Of a DNA stretch of 12,470 nt, positions 1 to 6,490 are shown piece after piece; position 1 is the stretch's first letter; each line of letters starts with the position of its first letter. The translations under genes were made by a program, and so were the position numbers. Source of the DNA: an uncultured Gemmatimonadota bacterium (GTDB taxonomy: Bacteria; Gemmatimonadota; Gemmatimonadetes; Gemmatimonadales; GWC2-71-9); NCBI GenBank assembly GCA_937961295.1, contig CALGOK010000140.1, positions 1-12,470 of the forward strand. The letters run 5' to 3'. The notes under the pieces are model-generated. The model had not been told where the DNA came from, ran no database searches, and saw nothing but the letters and a program-made list of their open reading frames with translations.

Positions 1-532
1 CGTCGATCATGAACACGATCACGTTCAAACGCTGTTCCTCTGCGCCCACGTGCGCCGGATGCGGCCGCACTGGAAGGTCGAGGTGTGGATGGGCGAATGC
101 CACGTGCACGCCGGCATCGACATCGACTCGCTGCAGGCCGCGCGCGAGGCGCACCCCAAGAGCGAGGTGCTGGTGCACCCCGAGTGCGGCTGCGCGTCAC
201 GGCTGCTCTACCGCATGGCCGACGGCGACCTGCCGCCCGACGGGATCCACATCGCATCGACCGAGGGGATGATCAACCTCACCCGCGACCTCGACGCCGA
301 CACCTTCATCATCGCCACCGAGACCGGGATCATCCACCGGATGCGGCAGATGGCGCCGGAGAAGCGGTTCGTCCCCGCCGACCGCGCGGCCGAGTGCGCC
401 TACATGAAGACCATCACGCTCGTGGACGTGCGCGACGCGCTGGCGAAGAACCAGCATGTCATCGACGTCCCCGCCGACATCCGCGAGCGGGCGCTCGGCG
501 CCATCGAGCGGATGGTGCAGCTGGGTGACTGA
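1..532 (+). CDS. nadA: Quinolinate synthase NadA, 3' part (5' end outside window)
   Basis: NadA condenses iminoaspartate with dihydroxyacetone phosphate to quinolinate using a [4Fe-4S] cluster, in the cytoplasm, as part of de novo NAD synthesis. The frame is open from base 2, so the gene begins upstream. Visible signatures are AHVRRM, GECHVHAGI, HPECGC, a TETGIIHRM-like segment and ECAYMK. The cysteines in GECHVH and ECAYMK match two of the three cluster ligands known in the family; the third lies outside the window. The internal ATG at 50 is not a real start, because family similarity continues upstream of it. The first 15 or so codons fit the family poorly: a family-typical PDLFLGAHVRR reads here as QTLFLCAHVRR. 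This may be low-quality sequence at an assembly edge. The stop TGA at 530-532 overlaps the start of nadC. Identification is secure. Confidence 0.95.
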   Translation, partial: VDHEHDHVQTLFLCAHVRRMRPHWKVEVWMGECHVHAGIDIDSLQAAREAHPKSEVLVHPECGCASRLLYRMADGDLPPDGIHIASTEGMINLTRDLDADTFIIATETGIIHRMRQMAPEKRFVPADRAAECAYMKTITLVDVRDALAKNQHVIDVPADIRERALGAIERMVQLGD

Positions 533-1397
533 CCCGCGCGACGCGGCGGCGCTCGCGCGCGACGCCGCGCGGGTGGCCGCCCTCGCCCTGGCGGAAGACG
601 GCGAGCGCGACGTCACGTCGCTGGTGAGCGTCGGCCCGGAACAGCAGGGCAGCGCGGTGATCGAGGCCCGGGAGCCGCTGGTGCTCTCGGGTCGCACCTA
701 TGTTGACGCGGTGGTGGCGGCGTGCGGGCTGCCGCCGGTGGAGTGGCAGGTCGAGGATGGCCGCCGCTGCGACGCGGGGAGTGACATCGGCCGGATCACC
801 GGTCCGCTCGCCGCGATCCTGCGCGCGGAGCGCCCGCTCCTCAATCTGCTGCAGCGGGCCTGCGGCATCGCCACCATGACCCGGGCGTGCGCCGAGCGGG
901 TGGCGGGAACCCGTGCCGTGGTGCTGCACACCCGGAAGACCACGCCGGGACTCCGGCTCTTCGAGGTGCGCGCCGTGCTCGACGGTGGCGGTGGCGTGCA
1001 CCGGCTCGACCTCGCCTCCACCGTGATGGTCAAGGACAATCACTGGCAGGCGCTCCGCGCCGCGGGGCGCACGCTTGCCACGGCGCTCGACGAGGCGCGC
1101 GGACTCGGCGTGGCCGACCTGCAGGTGGAGGTCGAGACGCTGGCGCAGGTGGAGGAGGCGGCGCGCGCCGGCGCCACGCGGCTGCTGGTGGACAACCAGT
1201 CGCCCGCCACGGTTGCCGCATGGGCCGAGCGCGCCTGGCAGCTCCGGCCCGAGATCCGCATCGAGGCCACCGGCGGGATCACGCTCGAGAACCTGCGCGC
1301 CTACGCCGACGCCGGCGCCGACTTCATCAGCACGGGAATGCTCACGCACTCGGTGCGGAGCGTGGATATCGGACTGGAAGTCACCGAGGACCGATGA
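525..1397 (+). CDS. nadC: Nicotinate-nucleotide pyrophosphorylase (carboxylating), NadC
   Basis: NadC converts quinolinate and PRPP to nicotinate mononucleotide with release of CO2, the step directly after NadA. The protein is 290 aa, the usual family length. HTRKTTPGLR starts at residue 135, with substrate-binding Arg and Lys residues. VKDNHW has its Lys at residue 170. Further on come an EVE segment, the VDNQSP loop and the ATGGI phosphate-binding motif. I chose GTG 525 because the family-like N-terminus (TDPRDAAALARDAARVAAL) begins there and it overlaps the nadA stop by 8 bp, typical of translational coupling. The Shine-Dalgarno is weak. The C-terminus ends TEDR, and its last codons belong to a repeat that continues into the intergenic region. 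nadB is not in the window and may lie upstream. Confidence 0.96.
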   Translation: MTDPRDAAALARDAARVAALALAEDGERDVTSLVSVGPEQQGSAVIEAREPLVLSGRTYVDAVVAACGLPPVEWQVEDGRRCDAGSDIGRITGPLAAILRAERPLLNLLQRACGIATMTRACAERVAGTRAVVLHTRKTTPGLRLFEVRAVLDGGGGVHRLDLASTVMVKDNHWQALRAAGRTLATALDEARGLGVADLQVEVETLAQVEEAARAGATRLLVDNQSPATVAAWAERAWQLRPEIRIEATGGITLENLRAYADAGADFISTGMLTHSVRSVDIGLEVTEDR

Positions 1398-1496
1398 CGG
1401 AACGACCGAGGACCGAACGACCGAGGACGCCCTGAGGCACTCGAGCGAACGGTGGACTCACGACCTCGGTTCTCGGTCGATCGGTCGTCGGTCCTT
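1383..1496. repeat. Large imperfect inverted repeat between convergent genes
   Basis: The left arm 1403-1428 and right arm 1469-1494 are reverse complements at 22 of 26 positions, and AA/TT extends the stem outward to 1401-1496. The left arm is built from a repeated unit: ACCGAGGACCGA occurs at 1383-1394 and 1405-1416, with a partial third copy from 1420. The nadC stop codon lies inside the repeat. Being between nadC (+) and a minus-strand lipoprotein gene, the structure could stop transcription from both sides. There is no U-tract, so this is not a classical intrinsic terminator. The loop (1429-1468) shows nothing recognisable. Confidence 0.75.
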
Positions 1497-1500
1497 GGAG

Positions 1501-1528
1501 GCCTCCCCCCTCGTCTGGCTAGGGAGGC
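1501..1528 (-). terminator. Short hairpin at the end of the lipoprotein operon
   Basis: GCCTCCC at 1501-1507 and GGGAGGC at 1522-1528 form a 7-bp GC-rich stem that touches the TAG stop (1528-1530) of the minus-strand lipoprotein gene. No T-run follows on the minus strand, so the terminator role is only plausible. Confidence 0.3.
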
Positions 1529-2496
1529 TACTGGTATTCGGCCAGAGTCCAGGCGATCGGGACTTCTGTTCGGCCCGGCTTGCCGAAGGGCCCCCCGACC
1601 TCACGGCCACTGGAAACGTCATAGACGTAGATGCCATCGGCAGTGCCCGCTGCGGCTCGGCGCCCGTCCGGTGAAACCAGAACCCGGAAACCCACGCCAT
1701 CCGGGAACAGAATCCGCGACGTTCGGCCGGTGCCATCTGGGCGATACTCCACCAGTTCATGCCGGTTCGCGGGGGTCAGCTCATTCACGAAGATCCGATC
1801 ACCGTTCGCGGGGGCGTGGAGCGCCCAATGATCACCGAGCGAAACCGCATTACGGAGACCCACGATCTCCCGCGGCTCCCAGGAGGGAGCGCGCATGTCG
1901 AGAACCCTGATGTCCGGACCCTCCACATGGAGCAGGGTGCTCGTCACGAGCAACCGCTCAGGACCGACCCACGTGGGCACGCCATATTGCGCTCCCGGGC
2001 CGCTCGCCGGAGGGAGCACCCGCCGCAGGCCGGTCCCGTCAACCCTCACGATCCACGTCTCCTCGCCGTGCTGGGGGCGCTGGAAGGCGAGCCACTGACC
2101 ATCGGGTGACACGCGCACCCGCTTAGTGTTGACGGCTCCGATGAGGTCAACGGGAGGCCCGCCATCGGGAAGGTCGAATCGCAGCAGGCGTTCCCGGACC
2201 GCCACGTACAAGTAACGTCCATCGGGACTGACATCGAAGTTCTCCTGGATCACGAACTGGAAGAACTCTGGGCCGTCGCCGGGCCAGTACAGGGACAAGT
2301 CGATCGGCACGAGTCGTTCCGCGCCACTTGCAGCCATGAGCAGCGGAGCCTCGACCGGATCGGTGGCTGTTGACCAGCGGCGAGCGAGTATGGTTCCCTC
2401 GAATGGCGGCGGCGGGGTGGTGGGACCCGAGGGGCTGGTACAGCCAAGGACCAGCCCCATCAGGACCATTCGCACCAAGCGTACCCGACTCACCAC
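1528..2496 (-). CDS. Beta-propeller (TolB/PD40-like) lipoprotein
   Basis: This is a 322-aa predicted lipoprotein. The N-terminus has positive residues (MVSRVRLVR), a hydrophobic stretch and a lipobox LVLGC with Cys19, followed by a Ser/Pro/Thr-rich linker. The body has several copies of the SPDG-x-hydrophobic motif of PD40/WD40-like propellers: SPDGRYLYVAV, SPDGQWLAFQRP and SPDGRRAAAGTADGIYVYD. Such proteins sit on the membrane or outside the cytoplasm and usually act in binding or scaffolding; no catalytic motif is visible. GTG 2496 (or GTG 2493) is supported by GGAGG with a 6-nt spacer. The start overlaps the stop of the upstream gene by a few bases, so the two are one operon. The specific partner is unknown. 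Confidence 0.85.
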   Translation of the reverse strand: MVSRVRLVRMVLMGLVLGCTSPSGPTTPPPPFEGTILARRWSTATDPVEAPLLMAASGAERLVPIDLSLYWPGDGPEFFQFVIQENFDVSPDGRYLYVAVRERLLRFDLPDGGPPVDLIGAVNTKRVRVSPDGQWLAFQRPQHGEETWIVRVDGTGLRRVLPPASGPGAQYGVPTWVGPERLLVTSTLLHVEGPDIRVLDMRAPSWEPREIVGLRNAVSLGDHWALHAPANGDRIFVNELTPANRHELVEYRPDGTGRTSRILFPDGVGFRVLVSPDGRRAAAGTADGIYVYDVSSGREVGGPFGKPGRTEVPIAWTLAEYQ

Positions 2497-3943
2497 TCGG
2501 TTCCTCCGCCCCCACTGCCGCAGCCGGGGATCGCATTTGGGGCCGGGTCGCCGGTCTTCCGGAGGCCGAGCTGCCCACCCCCTCCCTGCAGGGACTCCCC
2601 GGTGCAGACCGGAACGTCCTGAGTGTACTCGATGCCGATGACCTGGTTGTAGTGTGGCCGGGCGCTCAGAGAGAGATTGTACGAGGCCGATGCGGGGATG
2701 TTGATATCCAGCGTGACATGGCCGTACCGCCAGATGGTATCGGCCACGGTGGGAGTACGGCTATCGATGACGATCCAGCGGGTGGAGACCGGGGTCCCGG
2801 GTGCGGAAACCACGTTCGCCGTGAACGTGAGCCATCCCGCGACGGTGATCGCCCCGGTATCCGGCGAGATTCGGTCCACCTTGAATGGTGGGGGCGGAGG
2901 TGGTGGCGGAGCGGGTACGACGGTCAGTGAGGTCGAATTGCCCTCAGTGTACAGCGGTTCCCAGAGATCGAAACCGCCAGGTGCTGAAAACGGTCGAAAC
3001 CTGATCTGTACCGATCCCGTCGACTCTCCCTGGATGCTGTTCCCTGCTCGGGACGCGATGCCTGGTGCAGAGAAGAGTGCCTGGAAGTTCGAAGGCCCAG
3101 TCGAAACGGAGGTGCTGGCTTGTGAATGCTGGCCGGTGGCCAAGTAGGTCGCGGTGATGGAGGTCGTCGCACCTACCGCAACCGTGTCGTTCGCGATGCC
3201 GACGTCGGATTCCGAAAGAATGACAGTGGACCAGTAGTGTTCGCCGAGATTCACTGTCCCGAGGTTGTAGAGGCGCATCACCCCGTTCACGTCGTGGTAG
3301 CACATGTTGGTGCTGAGTGGGCCCGGCGACTTGTCGCCCATGAAGGTGGACACACAGTAGTCGTTTGACACTCCCGCAACACCGAGGTTTTCGACTCCTT
3401 CGGCCCATCCGATGACCGAGCTCAGCTCATGAGCAAGCACCGTCTCGATGCTGCCATGGTAACTATTGTTGGTCGGGCAATCAGTGGTGCCGAGTACGTA
3501 GAGGTTGATGACGAAGGTCGAGGGATCGACCTTCCCGCAGTAGGTCTGACCCGACTGGCCATGCACGTGGACGATCGCGTGTGCGGCAGAAGTATCGGTT
3601 CCGATCCAGGAGAAGACACGACGATACCCGGTCGGGGCGACCGAGAGCAAAGAGTTCCACCGCGCTACACCAATCTCAAGCTTTTCTCTGACGTTCTGGT
3701 TCGTGCTGCTGGTGGCGACCCGAATCACTCCGATGGTATCCCAACACTTCAGAAGGTATGTCGTGCCGCTTGGCCCACAGCTCGGCCCGGACAGGGCCGA
3801 GAACATCGGGCGGGGAACCGGCAGGGCCGACTGGTCATCGGGCTGGGATGGGGTGGTGGTCTGTGGCGACGCGCAGGCGCTGATCAGGGCAATCGCGACT
3901 AGCCCTGCCAGCCGAGAGGTCGGCCATCCGGGGGGGGGATCAT
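2490..3943 (-). CDS. Matrixin-like lipoprotein with degenerate HExxH; apparent frameshift near start
   Basis: The uninterrupted reading frame runs from ATG 3806 to 2490 (438 aa) but lacks a signal sequence. In the same frame upstream lies a convincing lipoprotein signal (RLAGLVAIALISAC, Cys codon 3873-3875), with no usable start codon after the in-frame TAG further upstream. ATG 3943, preceded by AAGGA with an 8-nt spacer, is one base out of frame. One extra C in the C9 run (G9 at 3930-3938 on +) would join them into a 484-aa protein. The N-terminal domain resembles secreted metzincins, ending in VLAHELSSVIGW, where the second zinc His is Ser. A Pro-rich linker (PAPPPPPPPPF), an Ig-like segment and a Gly-rich tail follow. 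Function is unknown; it may be a pseudoprotease. The gene is co-transcribed with the downstream propeller lipoprotein. Confidence 0.75.
3930..3938. other. Nine-G homopolymer directly after the lipoprotein start codon
   Basis: Nine consecutive G on the plus strand (C9 on the coding strand) begin three bases after the ATG at 3943-3941. With nine bases the ATG frame ends at a TAG about 14 codons later. With seven or ten bases it enters the lipoprotein signal and the long frame. This is a candidate slippage or phase-variation tract, or a homopolymer sequencing error. Confidence 0.7.
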
Positions 3944-3951
3944 ACCGGGTG

Positions 3952-3956
3952 TCCTT
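3952..3956 (-). promoter_or_regulatory. Ribosome binding site fixing the lipoprotein start at 3943
   Basis: AAGGA on the minus strand, 8 nt before ATG 3943. It decides between this start and the internal ATG at 3806, which lacks a signal peptide. Confidence 0.6.
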
Positions 3957-4081
3957 GCAGAAGAAGGGTGGGGGGCTGCGCCGGCAGGCCTGCTGTATCG
4001 GCCCGACCGGCTACTTGAGGCTACCCGCTCCTCGTCCCAGTCCGCAAGGTCCAAGACAATGCGCACCCCATTCCCATCGCC

Positions 4082-4141
4082 ATCGCGCAGCCAGGCACGG
4101 CGCGCGATGCCGGCATCGCGCACCCCAAGGGGTGCGCCTGC
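4082..4141. repeat. 60-bp palindromic repeat, copy A (left arm degraded)
   Basis: The right three quarters match copies B and C: CACGGCGCGC, the central palindrome GCGATGCCGGCATCGC, and the hairpin arm GCGCACCCCAAGGGGTGCGC ending GCGCCTGC. The outer left arm has diverged. The element ends 7 bp past the terB stop codon. The rest of the 3944-4148 gap shows no gene I can support. Confidence 0.85.
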
Positions 4142-4148
4142 AGCTCGG

Positions 4149-4610
4149 TCATCGGTCCTCCGTCGCCTTCTTCCTCGCCGCACTCAGGTACCCCGGCTCC
4201 AGCTCGAGCAGCCGCGCCAGCTTGCGCGCCAGCCACGCCTCGTGGTCGCTCACCTCGCCGTCGGCGAGGATGATCTGCCACATGATCTCCGCGAGCAGCA
4301 TCTTCTGGCCGAGGTCGTAGCGGTCGACCAGCTGGCGGGTGTGCTGGAAGTGGTCGACCGCCTGGCGGCGGTCGGCATCGGCGGCGGCGATGAGCCGCGC
4401 GATCCCCTCCTCGTCGAGTCCGAAGTGCCGCTGCAGCGCGTGCTCCAGGCGCCGCTGCTCCTCCACGTGGTAGCCGCCGTCGATGTGAGCGACCTCGAGC
4501 AGCAGGGCGCACGCCGCCAGGTGGAGCTCGTCGACCGCCGGCGCCGGCGGTTCGCTCGGCGATTCGGCAACGGGCGGGCGCTGCAGCGCGCGGCGCAGGG
4601 CGTCGAGCAT
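4149..4610 (-). CDS. TerB-domain protein
   Basis: This is a 153-aa, all-helical, soluble protein with the two acidic signatures of the TerB/DjlA-like fold: AHIDGGYHVEE (about residues 41-51) and LADGEVSDHE (about 115-124). The family binds metal through such acidic loops. The name comes from tellurite operons, but stand-alone TerB-domain proteins are widespread and their role is largely unknown. The first 25 residues are Pro-rich and probably flexible. ATG 4610 is preceded by GGAGG with a 9-nt spacer. The gene is divergent from the ETF-quinone oxidoreductase gene, with 250 bp between. The last codons, encoding TEDR-stop, share 13 bases with the end of nadC, suggesting a repeat-derived tail. 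No tellurite-operon neighbours are adjacent. Confidence 0.85.
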   Translation of the reverse strand: MLDALRRALQRPPVAESPSEPPAPAVDELHLAACALLLEVAHIDGGYHVEEQRRLEHALQRHFGLDEEGIARLIAAADADRRQAVDHFQHTRQLVDRYDLGQKMLLAEIMWQIILADGEVSDHEAWLARKLARLLELEPGYLSAARKKATEDR

Positions 4611-4665
4611 GGGCGGAGGCCTCCGAGGGTGGGTCAGGATCCATTCTATATCGAGAACGGAGAAC

Positions 4666-4821
4666 GGAGAACGGAAATCGAAGGAACTGTCACCCCGAGC
4701 GGAGCGAGGGAGCGGAAGCTGGGACAGGGCTCCGCCCCCTCGCTCGCGATCCCCTCGCTACGCTCGTGGTTGCAGCTCGCTCGGGGTGACAGTTCCTCTG
4801 TCCTCGGTCGCTCCGTTCTCC
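4666..4821. repeat. Nested inverted repeat in the divergent terB / ETF-QO intergenic region
   Basis: A perfect 20-bp inverted pair (AGGAACTGTCACCCCGAGCG at 4682-4701, its complement at 4778-4797) is enclosed by an outer 10-bp pair (GGAGAACGGA at 4666-4675, complement at 4812-4821). The outer left arm belongs to a short tandem array of GAGAACG units (4653-4675). The inner unit with GTCACCCCGAGCGGAGCGAGG resembles a dispersed intergenic repeat seen in many environmental bacterial genomes. No ORF in 4611-4860 is supported. Confidence 0.8.
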
Positions 4822-4823
4822 GG

Positions 4824-4829
4824 TATATT
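4824..4829 (+). promoter_or_regulatory. Possible -10 element for the ETF-QO gene
   Basis: TATATT lies in the only AT-rich stretch of the intergenic region, 31 bp before the GTG start. No clear -35 box is visible at the expected spacing, and the site abuts the inverted repeat. Tentative. Confidence 0.3.
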
Positions 4830-4860
4830 TACCCCCTCACCTTCCACCGGGAGTCTCGTC

Positions 4861-6486
4861 GTGGGCGTTGTCCTGCCGATTCGTCACCAGCCGTCCCTGC
4901 CGTCGTCGCTGATCCGGGCCGAACCGCCGGGGGCGGAGGCGATCGAACTCGACGTGCTGGTGGTGGGGGCCGGGCCGGCCGGGCTGGCATGCGCGATCCA
5001 GCTTGCGCGCAGTGCGCCCGACCTCGCCATCGGCGTGCTGGAGAAGGCCGCGTCGATCGGCGAGCACATCCTGTCTGGCGCAGTGATCAATCCGGTGGCG
5101 ATCCAGGCGCTCTTTCCCGACGTGCCGCTCGACCAGATGCCGTTCCGCCAGGAGGTGACCGCCGAGGCGGTGTACTTCCTCACCGAGTCGCGCGCGCAGC
5201 GGCTCCCCACGCCGCCCACCATGAAGAACCACGGCAACCGCGTCGCGTCGCTCTGCGAGCTGGTGCGCTGGATGGGCGAGCAGGCGGAGGCGATGGGGAT
5301 CAACCTCTTCCCCGGGTTCCCGGCTGAGGCACTCCTGGTTGACGGCGATCGGGTGATCGGCGTGCGCACCGCGGCGAGCGGGCTCGACCGCCACGGCCAG
5401 CCGGGCGACGGCTACCAGGAGCCGACCGACCTCACCGCCAAGGTGGTGGTGCTCGCCGAGGGGACCCGCGGTCCGCTGGGGCAGGCGTGGCGGGAGTGGC
5501 GCGGCGTCACCAGCGAGAACCCGCAGATCTTCGCGCTCGGCGTCAAGGAAGTGTGGCAGGTGAAGCAGCCGCTCGACCGGGTGATCCACACCCTCGGTTG
5601 GCCGCTGCCGCGCGACGCGTTCGGCGGGTCGTGGTGCTACCCGATGGGCCCCGAGCAGGTGTCGATCGGGCTGGTGGCCGGCCTCGATGCGCACGACGCC
5701 ACGCTCGACGTGCATGAGGCGATGCAGCGGATGAAGCTGCACCCGCTCTTCCGCGAGATCCTCGAGGGCGGCACGATGCTCGAGTGGGGCGCCAAGACGA
5801 TCCCCGAGGGCGGCTGGTACGCGATTCCCGAGCGGCTGGCGGGCGACGGGCTGGTGATGGTGGGCGACACCGCGGGGTTCGTGGACGTGCCGTCGCTCAA
5901 GGGCGTGCACTACGCGATGGAGTCGGGGATGCTCGCCGCCAACGCGATCGCCGCGGCGCTGGCCGACGGCGGTACCGGCGACGGCGCGGCCCTGATGGCC
6001 TACGACCGCGCGGTGCGCGCGTCGCGGATCGACCGCGACCTGCACCGCACCCGCAACATGCGGCTGGCCTTCCGCGACGGCTTCGTGACCGGTGCGGTGA
6101 AGGCGGGGCTGATGACGCTCACCGGCGGCGCGTTCCCGGGCGGGCGCATCGCGATGCCGCGCGATGCCGAGACGCCGCGCAAGGCCGGCGAGCGGGTGCC
6201 ATTCACCCCCGACAACGTGATGACGTTCAGCAAGGTCGACGCGGTGTTCAAGTCGGGGAACCAGACCCGTGACGACATCCCGTCGCACCTGCTGGTGGGT
6301 CGTGACATTCCGGCCGACGTTGCCGCGTTCTACAGCCACCTCTGTCCCGCGGGCGTGTACGAGCTCGACGGCGACCAGCTCCGCGTCAACGCCCCCAACT
6401 GCGTCGACTGCAAGGCCACCGACGTGGTGGGGCCGCGCTGGATGCCGCGCGAGGGCGGCAGCGGGCCGCGCTACCGGCTGATGTGA
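4861..6486 (+). CDS. Electron transfer flavoprotein-quinone oxidoreductase
   Basis: ETF-QO passes electrons from reduced electron transfer flavoprotein to membrane quinone, linking acyl-CoA and amine dehydrogenases to respiration. The protein is 541 aa, near the family length. The FAD-binding GAGPAG is at residues 36-41. Then come GEHILSGAVINP, GGSWCYPMGPEQVSIGLV, GDTAGFVDVPSLKGVHYAMESG and a C-terminal Fe-S domain (CPAGVYE, NCVDC, EGGSGPRY). The cluster motif is incomplete: Cys495, Cys514 and Cys517 are present, but the family's final Cys is Thr520 (CVDCKAT where CxxCxxC is expected). GTG 4861 is supported by GGGAG with a 7-nt spacer; a longer reading back to 4609 crosses the repeat and is not credible. 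No etfAB is in the window. The next gene begins 4 bp after the stop. Confidence 0.93.
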   Translation: MGVVLPIRHQPSLPSSLIRAEPPGAEAIELDVLVVGAGPAGLACAIQLARSAPDLAIGVLEKAASIGEHILSGAVINPVAIQALFPDVPLDQMPFRQEVTAEAVYFLTESRAQRLPTPPTMKNHGNRVASLCELVRWMGEQAEAMGINLFPGFPAEALLVDGDRVIGVRTAASGLDRHGQPGDGYQEPTDLTAKVVVLAEGTRGPLGQAWREWRGVTSENPQIFALGVKEVWQVKQPLDRVIHTLGWPLPRDAFGGSWCYPMGPEQVSIGLVAGLDAHDATLDVHEAMQRMKLHPLFREILEGGTMLEWGAKTIPEGGWYAIPERLAGDGLVMVGDTAGFVDVPSLKGVHYAMESGMLAANAIAAALADGGTGDGAALMAYDRAVRASRIDRDLHRTRNMRLAFRDGFVTGAVKAGLMTLTGGAFPGGRIAMPRDAETPRKAGERVPFTPDNVMTFSKVDAVFKSGNQTRDDIPSHLLVGRDIPADVAAFYSHLCPAGVYELDGDQLRVNAPNCVDCKATDVVGPRWMPREGGSGPRYRLM

Positions 6487-6490
6487 CCGC

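Noticed and set aside
1..50. Frameshift or fusion at the start of nadA
   Set aside because: The poor match covers only the first codons at the window edge; low-quality sequence or divergence explains it equally well.
3957..4081. Short minus-strand coding-like stretch (DGDGNGVRIVLDLADWDEE)
   Set aside because: It looks faintly protein-like and ends at repeat copy A, so it could be a gene remnant, but there is no start, family match or length to support it.
4609..4860. Extended N-terminus of ETF-QO
   Set aside because: The extension would translate the nested inverted repeat. The Shine-Dalgarno and family-like sequence begin at 4849-4861.
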